From Chloroflexota bacterium (GTDB lineage: Bacteria > Chloroflexota > Anaerolineae > Anaerolineales > E44-bin32): 9,940 bases of DNA. The notes under the pieces are model-generated. The model did no database searches and had not been told where the DNA came from. It saw only the letters and a program-made list of their open reading frames with translations. Below are positions 1 to 7,268 of this stretch, one piece after another. The stretch is from assembly GCA_026390045.1 (NCBI GenBank), contig JAPLGR010000184.1:1-9940 (forward strand), read 5' to 3'. Position 1 is the stretch's first letter; each line of letters begins with the position of its first letter. Position numbers and translations under genes: made by a program.

Positions 1-1
1 G

Positions 2-382
2 CATCAGGAATTCATTCGTTTCCTCAAACGGATCGACGCCGAGACGCCGCAGGAATTGGACCTTCACCTGATCGTGGACAACTACGGGACTCACAAACAC
101 CCTCGGGTTGCGGCGTGGATTCAACGCCACCCTCGCTTCCACCTGCACTTCACCCCGACCTCCTGTTCATGGTTGAACTTGGTCGAGCGCTGGTTCCGCG
201 AGATCACCGACAAGCGCATCCGCCGCGGGACGTTTCGCAGTGTGCGAGCCTTGATCGCAGCCATCCAACAGTACCTGGACAATCACAACCAAAACCCTCA
301 GGTGTTTGTCTGGAGCGCACCCGTTGAACGGGTCTTGGCCAAGATCGCCAAATGTAAAGAAGCGTCAGACGCACTACACTAG
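2..382 (+). CDS. IS630-family transposase, C-terminal part (5' end outside window)
   Basis: This is the 3' part of a DDE transposase that would move its own insertion sequence by cut-and-paste at TA targets. The frame is open from base 2, so the visible 126 residues continue from outside the window; a TTG at 56 is an internal codon. Visible residues 24-30 (IVDNYGT) carry the second catalytic Asp (D26). SWLNLVERWF at 57-66 carries the catalytic Glu (E62), 35 residues later, which is the usual IS630 spacing. The first catalytic Asp must lie upstream, so activity cannot be judged. The gene stops with TAG about 30 nt before the acpP terminator hairpin, so the element's right end must lie in that short gap. 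The family call is firm. No terminal inverted repeat can be checked because the left end is missing. Confidence 0.9.
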   Translation, partial: HQEFIRFLKRIDAETPQELDLHLIVDNYGTHKHPRVAAWIQRHPRFHLHFTPTSCSWLNLVERWFREITDKRIRRGTFRSVRALIAAIQQYLDNHNQNPQVFVWSAPVERVLAKIAKCKEASDALH

Positions 383-401
383 GCGGCGCCCATGCTGGGC
401 G

Positions 402-403
402 TA
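402..403. mobile_element. possible right-hand TA target dinucleotide of the IS630 element
   Basis: IS630/Tc1-type elements insert at TA and are flanked by it. Between the transposase stop (382) and the acpP terminator hairpin (412-433) the only TA is at 402-403; the next is in the hairpin loop at 423-424. The element therefore probably ends at about 401. A 6-bp hairpin (387-392 with 396-401, loop TGC) lies just inside that end. This is inference; the matching left end is outside the window. Confidence 0.3.
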
Positions 404-411
404 CACGCAAA

Positions 412-433
412 CGGGCCGGCGTTAGCCGGCCCG
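412..433 (-). terminator. terminator hairpin downstream of acpP
   Basis: A perfect 9-bp GC-rich stem (CGGGCCGGC at 412-420, GCCGGCCCG at 425-433) closes a 4-nt loop. It starts 22 nt after the acpP stop. Read on the minus strand it is followed by TTTGCG, a short and weak U tract. Its place suggests that acpP is transcribed alone. On the plus strand no T run follows, so termination of the transposase transcript is less likely. Confidence 0.6.
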
Positions 434-455
434 CAGCATTCGTCGAAACCGTATG

Positions 456-695
456 CTACTTCTTCAGCTTGGAATCAAGGTAGGAGACTGCTTCGCCAAC
501 CGTCGTGATCTTCTGCGCGTCCTCGTCCGAGATCTCCCCGCCAAACTTCTCCTCGAAGGCCATGATCAGCTCCACCAGGTCAAGCGAATCAGCCTCGAGG
601 TCCTCGCGGAACCTGGCCTGAAGCGTCACCTTCGCCTCATCCACGCCCAGCAGCTCCACGATGATCTTCTTGACATCGTCAAACGTCCCGGCCAT
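456..695 (-). CDS. acpP: acyl carrier protein
   Basis: This 79-residue acidic protein carries growing acyl chains as thioesters on 4'-phosphopantetheine during type II fatty acid synthesis in the cytoplasm. The attachment site is the DSL motif at 36-38 (Ser37), inside EADSLDLVEL. The length and four-helix pattern match AcpP, and the ends look complete. The ATG is preceded by AGGAGG with a 7-nt gap, one of the strongest ribosome sites in the window, as suits a very abundant protein. It has a plausible promoter at 735-763 and a hairpin terminator behind it, so it looks monocistronic. In many bacteria fabF follows acpP; here an insertion sequence lies there instead. A carrier protein for another pathway is possible but unlikely, as no synthase genes are nearby. 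Confidence 0.96.
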   Translation of the reverse strand: MAGTFDDVKKIIVELLGVDEAKVTLQARFREDLEADSLDLVELIMAFEEKFGGEISDEDAQKITTVGEAVSYLDSKLKK

Positions 696-734
696 GCGAC
701 AGCCTCCTCTCCAAACTCCAAGGGCAACAGGGCT

Positions 735-763
735 ATTCTACGGCCTGTCTGCCCGCGCTGCAA
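735..763 (-). promoter_or_regulatory. putative acpP promoter (sigma-70 type)
   Basis: On the minus strand TTGCAG (763-758) and TAGAAT (740-735) are separated by exactly 17 nt. The -10 box matches 5 of 6 consensus bases and the -35 box 3 of 6. Transcription would start near 728, leaving a leader of about 33 nt before acpP. The -35 box lies next to that of the divergent fni promoter. Confidence 0.5.
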
Positions 764-764
764 G

Positions 765-793
765 TTGACACCCGTTGGTGCGGGGGGTAAGAT
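765..793 (+). promoter_or_regulatory. putative promoter of the fni / prenyl synthase operon
   Basis: A perfect -35 TTGACA (765-770) is followed after 17 nt by TAAGAT (788-793), which matches 4 of 6 bases of the -10 consensus. Transcription would start near 800, giving a leader of only about 20 nt. There is no clear Shine-Dalgarno before the ATG at 821. Confidence 0.6.
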
Positions 794-820
794 GCCACCC
801 TGTGATTTGAACCCCAACGC

Positions 821-1852
821 ATGAGCGAAGTTGCGCATACCCCCTCCCGGAAGGCCGACCACATCCGCGTCAATCTTGAGCAGGATGTCCGCAGCGGTTT
901 GTCGACCGGTCTTGAGCGGCTGCACTTCACTCATCGGGCCCTCCCCGACCTGAACCTGGATGACGTGGACGCAGGCTGCGCGTTCCTCGGAAAGCCCCTG
1001 GCGGCCCCCCTGCTCATCTCGTCCATGACCGGAGGAACCGAGCAGGCGACGCGCATCAACATGATGCTTGCCGAGGCCGCTCAGTCCGCCCGGATTGCCA
1101 TCGGCCTCGGCTCACAGCGCGTCGCGCTCGAGGATCCCCACTGGGAGGCAAGCTTCCGCGTGCGGAGCGTCGCCCCCGACGCGCTGCTGTTCGCGAATCT
1201 CGGTGCCGTCCAGCTCAACTACGGATACGGCATCACAGAGTGCTCCCGCGCCGTCGAGATGGCATCGGCTGATGCGCTCTTTCTGCACCTGAACCCGCTC
1301 CAAGAGGCCGTCGTACCCGAAGGCAACACGCGATTCGCTGGCCTCCTGCCCAGGATCGAGGCCGTTTGCCGTGCCCTGCCCGTGCCCGTGATCGTCAAGG
1401 AGGTCGGCTGGGGAATCTCGGCCGACGATGCTCGGCGTCTTGTCGACGCTGGCGTGGCGGCGATCGACGTCGCCGGTGCCGGCGGCACTTCGTGGACCCA
1501 GGTCGAGATGCACCGCGCCAGCTCCCGGGATCAAGCCGAGCTGGCCGCCGCATTCCTCGACTGGGGCATCCCAACGGCCACCGCCCTCCGGGACATCCAC
1601 CAGGCGCTCCCCGCCATCCCGCTGATCGCCTCTGGCGGCTTGCAGAATGGCGTCGACTTGGCCAAGTGCATCACCCTCGGTGCGTCTCTAGGAGGAATGG
1701 CCGGCCCCTTCCTCAGGTCGGCAGCAGAGTCGCCGCAGGCGATCCACGATCGCATTCGACTGACGATCGCCCAATTGCGAGTCGCCATGTTCGCCGCCGG
1801 CTGTGCGACGCTGGATACCCTGCGCCAAGCCAAGCTATGGGCGGACGGTTGA
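821..1852 (+). CDS. fni: type 2 isopentenyl-diphosphate delta-isomerase (FMN-dependent)
   Basis: This 343-residue cytosolic flavoenzyme interconverts isopentenyl diphosphate and dimethylallyl diphosphate using reduced FMN, supplying the starter unit for isoprenoid synthesis. The family's conserved blocks appear in order on a TIM barrel: RKADHI (10-15, substrate binding), SMTGG (68-72), GLGSQR (95-100), NLGAVQ (126-131), HLNPLQE (156-162, catalytic Gln/Glu), VKEVGWGIS (192-200), GAGGTSW (219-225), SGGLQNG (271-277) and a phosphate-binding stretch at 287-298. Length is normal. The ATG at 821 gives the expected N-terminus, although no clear ribosome site precedes it, so translation may start on a short leader. 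The prenyl synthase that uses its product starts 5 nt downstream. It is unrelated to the type 1 (Nudix-like) isomerase. Confidence 0.95.
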   Translation: MSEVAHTPSRKADHIRVNLEQDVRSGLSTGLERLHFTHRALPDLNLDDVDAGCAFLGKPLAAPLLISSMTGGTEQATRINMMLAEAAQSARIAIGLGSQRVALEDPHWEASFRVRSVAPDALLFANLGAVQLNYGYGITECSRAVEMASADALFLHLNPLQEAVVPEGNTRFAGLLPRIEAVCRALPVPVIVKEVGWGISADDARRLVDAGVAAIDVAGAGGTSWTQVEMHRASSRDQAELAAAFLDWGIPTATALRDIHQALPAIPLIASGGLQNGVDLAKCITLGASLGGMAGPFLRSAAESPQAIHDRIRLTIAQLRVAMFAAGCATLDTLRQAKLWADG

Positions 1853-1857
1853 GCGCC

Positions 1858-2859
1858 ATGCCATCCGGCTACGAGGGCTACCTCGAGGCCATTGAGGACG
1901 ACCTGCGCCGCGCGGCGCTCCCTTTCCGCTCCGAGTCACTCTCCCAGCTTTCCGAAATGATCGCCTATCACCACGGCTGGCTCGACGATCGGGCCGCTCG
2001 CGGCAAGCGCGTTCGCCCGCTGCTCACGGTGCTTTCCTGCCAGGCCTGCGGCGGGGACTGGCGAAAAGCCCTCCCAGCCGCCTCGGCCGTGGAGCTCATC
2101 CACAATTTCTCCCTCGTTCATGACGATATCGAAGACCACAGCGACACGCGCCGGGGACGACCGACGCTATGGACGCGCACCGGCGTGCCCCAGGCGCTCA
2201 ACACCGGCGACGCCCTCTTCGCTCTCGCGCGATTGTCACTCTATCGGCTGCACGACCAGCAACTGCCGCCGGAAACCGTCCTCTCGATCCAGCAGAACCT
2301 GGATCAGGCATGCCTGGCACTCACGCAGGGCCAGTACCTCGACATGGCCTTTGAGACCCGGGAGAACGTCCAACCCGCAGAGTACATCGAGATGGTGGAA
2401 GGCAAGACCGCCGCCTTGTTGACCGCCGCAACCTCAATGGGCGCCCGCGTGGCGCTCGCCGCCCCGCCCCGGGTCGAGCGCCTGGCGGACTTCGGTCGCC
2501 ATCTGGGCCTCGCGTTCCAGATGCAGGATGACATCCTGGGCATCTGGGGGGACTCCTCAGTCACCGGAAAGCCCTCTGGAGACGACCTGCTGTGCCACAA
2601 GAAGACACTGCCAACGCTCCTGGGGCTCGAGCGCTCCGCGGAGTTCCGAACCCTTTGGGCTCGCGAGTACGCCGATCCCAGCCGCCTCCCCGCGATGCGT
2701 CGGGAGTTGGAGAGCTGTGGCGCGCTCCAGGCGACGCAGGCGGACGCCGCCCGACACACCGACCTTGCCTTGAGCGCGTTGGCCGAGGCAAATCCCGCCG
2801 AACCCGCCGGATCCCTCCTCCAGACCCTCTCGCGCCAGATGCTCGGCCGGCAGCGCTAG
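1858..2859 (+). CDS. trans-prenyl diphosphate synthase, probably geranylgeranyl diphosphate synthase
   Basis: This all-alpha type I synthase condenses dimethylallyl diphosphate with isopentenyl units to make a short all-trans prenyl diphosphate. From the ATG at 1858 it is 333 residues. GKR (49-51) binds substrate. The first Asp-rich motif DDIED (89-93) is followed by RRGRP (98-102), and the second region is QDDILGIWGD (223-232) with GDD (241-243) and KK (248-249). The first motif is the short DDxxD form, and Phe84 lies five residues before it, as in archaeal-type C20 synthases, so GGPP is the likeliest product; C15 or longer cannot be excluded. The frame is open upstream to 1366, but that stretch overlaps fni and shows no synthase motif. 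Translation is probably coupled to fni, which ends 5 nt before. Confidence 0.93.
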   Translation: MPSGYEGYLEAIEDDLRRAALPFRSESLSQLSEMIAYHHGWLDDRAARGKRVRPLLTVLSCQACGGDWRKALPAASAVELIHNFSLVHDDIEDHSDTRRGRPTLWTRTGVPQALNTGDALFALARLSLYRLHDQQLPPETVLSIQQNLDQACLALTQGQYLDMAFETRENVQPAEYIEMVEGKTAALLTAATSMGARVALAAPPRVERLADFGRHLGLAFQMQDDILGIWGDSSVTGKPSGDDLLCHKKTLPTLLGLERSAEFRTLWAREYADPSRLPAMRRELESCGALQATQADAARHTDLALSALAEANPAEPAGSLLQTLSRQMLGRQR

Positions 2860-2922
2860 GCCTCTCTCTCCTGGCCTCGTACTTGCACACCCCCGCTCAG
2901 CAGGCCTGCCGGGTACTCGTCA

Positions 2923-2931
2923 TGCTATAAT
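2923..2931 (+). promoter_or_regulatory. extended -10 promoter of the kinase operon
   Basis: TGCTATAAT is a perfect extended -10 element (TGn plus TATAAT, 2926-2931). No good -35 lies 16-18 nt upstream, which is normal for this class. Transcription would start near 2938, giving a leader of about 38 nt with GGGAGG at 2956-2961 and GGGAG at 2967-2971 before the ATG at 2976. A 10-bp palindrome GCAGGCCTGC (2900-2909) lies where a -35 would be and could be an operator; that is a guess. Confidence 0.65.
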
Positions 2932-2975
2932 CCCGCCACTATCCTTCCGTCAGCCGGGAGGTAATCGGGAGCTCC

Positions 2976-4856
2976 ATGCGGCGCACCACACGAGCCTTGC
3001 CCAACAAGACGGGTGAGACAGACCAGCTGGGCGTGCTACAGCCTGGCGTCACCTTGCAGGACCGCTACCTCGTCCTCGGCGTCCTCGGATCCGGCGGGAT
3101 GAGCTCGGTCTACAAAGGCCGTGACCTGCACTTCCCCAACGTCACAAAGCTGGTGGCGGTGAAGGAAATGCTCAACATGGCCGCTGACCCGACCATGTAC
3201 GAGATGGTTGTGCGCAATTTCGAGCGCGAGGCCGATCTGCTGGCGACGCTCTCGCATCCCGCCATACCCCGCATTTACGACTACTTCACGCAGGAGGCCA
3301 GCTCCTACCTGGTGATGGAGTTCATCGAAGGGCGCGACCTCGAGCGGCTGCTGGGCGACTCGGACACGTTCCTCGCCGAGGAGAAGGTCATTACCTGGGC
3401 CGTTGAACTCTGTGACGTCCTCACCTACCTGCACGGCCACCAGCCCCAGCCTGTGATCTTCCGCGATATGAAGCCGTCCAACGTGATGATCGATCAGCAC
3501 GGGCATATCCGCCTGATCGACTTCGGCATTGCCCGCATCTTCCAGCCAGGCCAGAAAGGCACCATGATTGGCACGGAGGGCTACTCGCCGCCCGAGCAAT
3601 ACCGCGGCGAAGCCTCGCCCGCCGGTGACATCTACGCCCTGGGCGCAACGCTGCATCACCTGCTGACCCGGCGCGACCCGCGCGCGGAGCCTCCCTTCTC
3701 GTTCTCCGAGCGGCCGGTGCGCCAGATCAATCCCCAGATTTCCCCGGAGCTGGAATCGGTCGTCAACGCTGCGCTGGCCTACGATCCAAAGGACCGATTC
3801 GGTTCGGTCGAGGCCTTCAAGGTGGCATTGCTGTCTGCCGCCAAACAGACCGGCATCCTGATTTCTCCCCAGAAATCGACTGCGCTCAAGCTGCCTTCGG
3901 ACGTGCAGGAGCTCTGGTCGTTCGAGTGCGAGGACGAAATCCGCGGTTCATGCATTGTGCACCGCGGTATCCTGTACGTGGGCTGCTACGACAACAACCT
4001 GTACGCCCTGGACGCCAAGCGCGGCACGTTTCTGTGGAAGTACCCGACCGAAGGCGGTATCCCCACCCGCCCGGCAGCCAACGAAGACCTGATCTACGTC
4101 GCCTCGGAGGATCACCGGCTTCACGCCGTCTCCGCGGACCAGGGCAAATTGGTGTGGACCTATCTGGCTGAGGGGCCGATCCGATCCTCTCCGACGCTGT
4201 ATGAAGGACACGTGTTCGTTGGCGCAGACGACGGGCACCTGCATGTCGTCAACATGCTGAACGGTCGTCGTGCCTGGCGCGTAGAGGCAGCAGCCCCGAT
4301 CCGCTCCTCGCCCCTGGTCTTTGATGAGCGCGTGTACTACGGATGCGAGTCTGGCGACTTCTACTGCGTCGACTTTCGCGGCGAGATCAAGTGGCGCTTT
4401 CGCGCGAAGCGCGCCATCTCATCGTCACCGATCATGGTCGAGGGCATCCTGTACTTCGGCTCGATGGACTGGACGCTCTACGCACTCGAGGCGGAAGGCG
4501 GCTGGCAGATATGGCGCTTCCGCATGGGTCGGCCGACCATTTCCTCCCCCGCGTACGCTGAGGGGAAACTGCTCACGGGCTGCGCGGACGGGAACATCTA
4601 CGCCATTGATGCTCGGAACAACCGCGAGGCCTGGCGCTTCCAGACCGAGCATCAGGTCACCGGCTCCCCGCTTGTCCAGGAGGACTCGGTCTACTGCGGA
4701 TCGGTAGACGGCTCCATGTACTGCCTTGACCTGCGCTCCGGGCGCAAGCGCTGGATGTACCGCACGGGGGGCCCCATCACGGGCACCCCGACGATCCATG
4801 AAGGTTCCATCTACTTCGGCTCTAACGATCATCGGGTCTACGCGCTGTTGACCTGA
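2976..4856 (+). CDS. soluble Ser/Thr protein kinase with C-terminal PQQ-type beta-propeller
   Basis: A 626-residue protein kinase that would phosphorylate Ser/Thr on partner proteins. The kinase domain covers about 30-290: glycine loop GSGGMSSVY (38-46), ATP-binding Lys63 in AVK, likely helix C Glu85, catalytic loop FRDMKPSN (162-169; Phe replaces His of HRD, but Asp164 and Asn169 are kept), DFG (182-184) and GTEGYSPPEQ (199-208). A linker of about 25 residues leads to eight repeats of about 40 residues (321-626), each ending in a YALDA-like strand, a turn and a W-F/Y strand, typical of PQQ-like propellers. No signal peptide or membrane span is visible, unlike PknB-type receptors, so both halves should be cytosolic. 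The propeller may sense or bind a partner; binding of PQQ itself is not implied. It heads the operon, with a phosphatase 27 nt downstream. Confidence 0.93.
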   Translation: MRRTTRALPNKTGETDQLGVLQPGVTLQDRYLVLGVLGSGGMSSVYKGRDLHFPNVTKLVAVKEMLNMAADPTMYEMVVRNFEREADLLATLSHPAIPRIYDYFTQEASSYLVMEFIEGRDLERLLGDSDTFLAEEKVITWAVELCDVLTYLHGHQPQPVIFRDMKPSNVMIDQHGHIRLIDFGIARIFQPGQKGTMIGTEGYSPPEQYRGEASPAGDIYALGATLHHLLTRRDPRAEPPFSFSERPVRQINPQISPELESVVNAALAYDPKDRFGSVEAFKVALLSAAKQTGILISPQKSTALKLPSDVQELWSFECEDEIRGSCIVHRGILYVGCYDNNLYALDAKRGTFLWKYPTEGGIPTRPAANEDLIYVASEDHRLHAVSADQGKLVWTYLAEGPIRSSPTLYEGHVFVGADDGHLHVVNMLNGRRAWRVEAAAPIRSSPLVFDERVYYGCESGDFYCVDFRGEIKWRFRAKRAISSSPIMVEGILYFGSMDWTLYALEAEGGWQIWRFRMGRPTISSPAYAEGKLLTGCADGNIYAIDARNNREAWRFQTEHQVTGSPLVQEDSVYCGSVDGSMYCLDLRSGRKRWMYRTGGPITGTPTIHEGSIYFGSNDHRVYALLT

Positions 4857-4883
4857 AGACCGGGAGCCCGCATCAGGACGAAC

Positions 4884-5771
4884 ATGGACTTCTTCAAACG
4901 CATCTTCGGCAGGAAGAAGCCGCCCGTTCCACCGGACGGCGTCAAGACTGCCCCGCTTGACCCGATGATGGTCGCCCCGACCATGATCACGCCCCTCCAG
5001 GGACGAATCCGCATCGGGATGGCCCAATCCACCGGCGTTGAGCGGACCCACAACGAGGATTCGTTGTTCGTCCTGCAGGGGAACGCCGCCGGCCTGGAAG
5101 CCCTGCCCGAGTTCGGCCTGTACGTCGTGGCCGACGGGATGGGCGGCCACCGATCGGGCGAGGTGGCCAGCGCGATCTCCGTGCGCGCGGTCTCCCGGCG
5201 GCTGTTCGAAGACTCCATTCTCCAGCTGATGTCCATTGACCCGGTGACGGATCTCGTGCCCCTGCAGGACCTGATGCGGATGGCGCTCGAGGAGGCCAAC
5301 ATGGCCGTCGTCGAACGCGTCCCGGGCGGAGGCACCACGCTGACCGCCGTCCTGCACCTGGGCCACCAGATCACGGTCGGGCACGTGGGCGACAGCCGCG
5401 CGTACATCCTCACGGACAGCGAGGTCCACGCCATCACTCGGGACCACTCGCTGGTGAAACGGCTGGAGGAGCTGGGTCAGCTTCGGCCTGAGGAGGCTGA
5501 GGTCCATCCGCAGCGGAACGTGCTCTATCGGGCCATCGGACAGGGCGCGAACCTCGAAGTCGACGTGTTCACCCTTCCCATCCCGCGCGATTCGCATATG
5601 CTGTTGTGCTCCGACGGACTGTGGGGGGTGGTCCCCGATCAGGAGATCCTACGGATCGTGAGTTCGTCGGAGACGCCTCAGGAGGCGTGTGACCGCCTGA
5701 TCGACGCCGCCAATGCCGCCGGCGGACCGGACAACATTACCGCCGTCCTGGTCTACTTCCCTCCCGAGTAG
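4884..5771 (+). CDS. PP2C-family (PPM) Ser/Thr protein phosphatase
   Basis: A 295-residue metal-dependent phosphatase, likely to remove phosphates placed by the kinase next door. All core PPM motifs are present: RTHNED (54-59), VADGMGGH (82-89, metal ligand Asp84), GGTTLTAVL (149-157), GHVGDSRAY (166-174), TRDHS (185-189), CSDGLWG (242-248, Asp244) and GPDNITAVLV (281-290, Asp283). It should therefore be active with Mn or Mg. Residues 1-40 precede the domain: a basic start, MDFFKRIFGRKK, then a proline-rich stretch. This could be a docking or weak membrane-binding tail, which is inference. There is no membrane span. AGGACG about 5 nt before the ATG serves as ribosome site. Kinase/PP2C pairs of this kind are common in bacterial Ser/Thr signalling. 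Confidence 0.95.
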   Translation: MDFFKRIFGRKKPPVPPDGVKTAPLDPMMVAPTMITPLQGRIRIGMAQSTGVERTHNEDSLFVLQGNAAGLEALPEFGLYVVADGMGGHRSGEVASAISVRAVSRRLFEDSILQLMSIDPVTDLVPLQDLMRMALEEANMAVVERVPGGGTTLTAVLHLGHQITVGHVGDSRAYILTDSEVHAITRDHSLVKRLEELGQLRPEEAEVHPQRNVLYRAIGQGANLEVDVFTLPIPRDSHMLLCSDGLWGVVPDQEILRIVSSSETPQEACDRLIDAANAAGGPDNITAVLVYFPPE

Positions 5772-5786
5772 ACCGACGAGGCACGG

Positions 5787-7268
5787 GTGCCAGACGAACC
5801 CGATTACTACACACTGCTAGGGATTCCGCGCAACGCCAGCGCTGAGCAGTTGCGCCGCGCCTATCGCGAGTCCGCCCTGCGTCTCCATCCTGATCGCGCC
5901 AACCGCCCCGGCGATACGGAGCTCTTCATCTCCGTCAACAAAGCCTATGAGGTCCTGAGCAACGAGGAGCAGCGCGCCGCGTACGACGAGCGCCTGGCGG
6001 CCGCCGAGGCGGACCAGGCTTCCCACTCAAGCTTCCGCTGCGAGATCCAGCAGAGCCGCCGCACCCTCCTGCAACTGGATGAACCGCAGGTTCACTACCT
6101 GTTGATCGACATCACTCCGTCCAGCACCATGCCCGAGCACCGGCCACCGATCAACCTATCGATTGTGATCGACCGCTCAACCTCCATGCGCGGGCAGCGC
6201 CTCGATCAGGTGCGGTCGGCCGCCCTGACCATCCTCAAGGACATGGCGCCGCAGGACTCGGCTTCTGTCATCGCATTCAGCGATCGCGCCGAGGTCATCG
6301 TCTCTCCCGACCAGGCAAAGGATCTGGCGACCGCCCGTGCCCGGCTCAGCCTGCTGCAGGCGGGAGGCGGCACCGAAATCGGCCAGGGGCTGCAGATCGG
6401 CATGGAGGAGCTGCAGCGAAACTTCTCGCGGGAAGGCGTCAGCCACCTCGTGATGCTCACGGACGGCCGCACCTACGGCGACGAGGACCTCTGCCTCAGC
6501 CTAGCAGATCGCGCCTCCGAGCTCGGGATCACCATCAACGGCGTTGGCATCGGCGCCGACTGGAGCGACCGCCTCCTGGATGACCTGGCCAGCCACAGCG
6601 GCGGGAATGTGATCTTCCTCGACACGCCCAAGGTCATCACGGGCTTGCTGCAGCGCATCTTCGATGGCTTGAGTCAGGTCGTCGCAAGCCGGGTACGCCT
6701 GGACGGATCCCTTGCCCAGCAGGTGGACCTGCGCTCGGCGTTCCGGCTGATGCCCGATCCTATGCCGCTGGGCGACAGCCTGCCGTTGGTGCTGGGGAAC
6801 CTGTCACGGCAGGGCCGGATCCGCGTCCTGCTCGAGCTGGTCATTCATCCGATCGGGCAGGTGGACGAGTTGACCCTGGCGCACTTCACCATCACCGGAG
6901 ACGTCCTCGCCGAGTCACCCGAGGGCGGCACACTTCCCGCCGATGTACACATCGCGTCGTCCAAGCAGCCCGAGGCGGAACCGCCTCCGATGGACCTAGT
7001 GGCGGCACTCAACGTGGTCGGCCTCTACCGCATGCAGGAGAAGGCCCGTCACGAGGCCGAGCTCGGCCAATCATCGCAGGCCGCTCGCCGGCTGGAGAAC
7101 CTCGCCACGCACCTTCTGGCAGCCGGCGACCGAGAGCTCGCCAAGGCCGCCTTGAGCGAGGCCGAGCGACTCACTCACACAAGACGCCTGTCCATCGAAG
7201 GTGAAAAGGTTCTCAAGTACGGAACGCGGGCCTTGCTCCTGCTGCCCGCCAAGGCAGGCGGCGAATGA
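5787..7268 (+). CDS. J-domain / von Willebrand A fusion protein
   Basis: A 493-residue fusion of a DnaJ-type J-domain and a VWA domain. The J-domain (about 5-70) has DYYTLLGIPRNAS at the start, the HPD motif (34-36) needed to stimulate Hsp70 ATPase, and NKAYEVLS (51-58). The VWA domain (about 121-295) has a complete metal-ion-dependent adhesion site: DRSTS (129-133), Thr196 in GGTE and Asp226 in LTDG. A beta-rich region (about 296-390) and a charged helical tail (about 401-493) follow, as in other cytosolic bacterial VWA proteins. No glycine-rich or zinc-finger DnaJ parts are present, so it is not a classical DnaJ. No signal or membrane segment is visible. The start is GTG at 5787, with ACGAGG 5 nt upstream, 15 nt after the phosphatase stop. 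Its role is not known; a scaffold recruiting Hsp70 to a metal-bound partner is inference. Confidence 0.9.
   Translation: MPDEPDYYTLLGIPRNASAEQLRRAYRESALRLHPDRANRPGDTELFISVNKAYEVLSNEEQRAAYDERLAAAEADQASHSSFRCEIQQSRRTLLQLDEPQVHYLLIDITPSSTMPEHRPPINLSIVIDRSTSMRGQRLDQVRSAALTILKDMAPQDSASVIAFSDRAEVIVSPDQAKDLATARARLSLLQAGGGTEIGQGLQIGMEELQRNFSREGVSHLVMLTDGRTYGDEDLCLSLADRASELGITINGVGIGADWSDRLLDDLASHSGGNVIFLDTPKVITGLLQRIFDGLSQVVASRVRLDGSLAQQVDLRSAFRLMPDPMPLGDSLPLVLGNLSRQGRIRVLLELVIHPIGQVDELTLAHFTITGDVLAESPEGGTLPADVHIASSKQPEAEPPPMDLVAALNVVGLYRMQEKARHEAELGQSSQAARRLENLATHLLAAGDRELAKAALSEAERLTHTRRLSIEGEKVLKYGTRALLLLPAKAGGE

Noticed and set aside
453..824. Plus-strand frame of 123 codons over acpP
   Set aside because: Exact antisense of acpP, which has a clear DSL motif and strong ribosome site.
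1366..1857. Upstream extension of the prenyl synthase frame
   Set aside because: It overlaps fni in another frame, is low-complexity and Arg-rich, and the synthase family begins at the ATG at 1858.
2858..2877. Hairpin after the prenyl synthase as a terminator
   Set aside because: The stem is only 5 bp (AGGCC/GGCCT) with a 10-nt loop and no T run follows.
3036..3659. Open frame of 207 codons on the minus strand
   Set aside because: Antisense to the kinase domain, with no motif and no ribosome site that could be supported.
3936..4856. PQQ-dependent dehydrogenase activity of the kinase propeller
   Set aside because: The repeats are of the PQQ-like structural type, but there is no signal peptide and no dehydrogenase-sized catalytic domain; fusion to a kinase points to a binding role.
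4425..5597. Open frame of 390 codons on the minus strand
   Set aside because: It lies antisense to the kinase propeller and PP2C genes, which have full motif sets. Its translation is rich in Arg, His and Gly with no recognisable domain, as is usual for antisense frames in GC-rich DNA.
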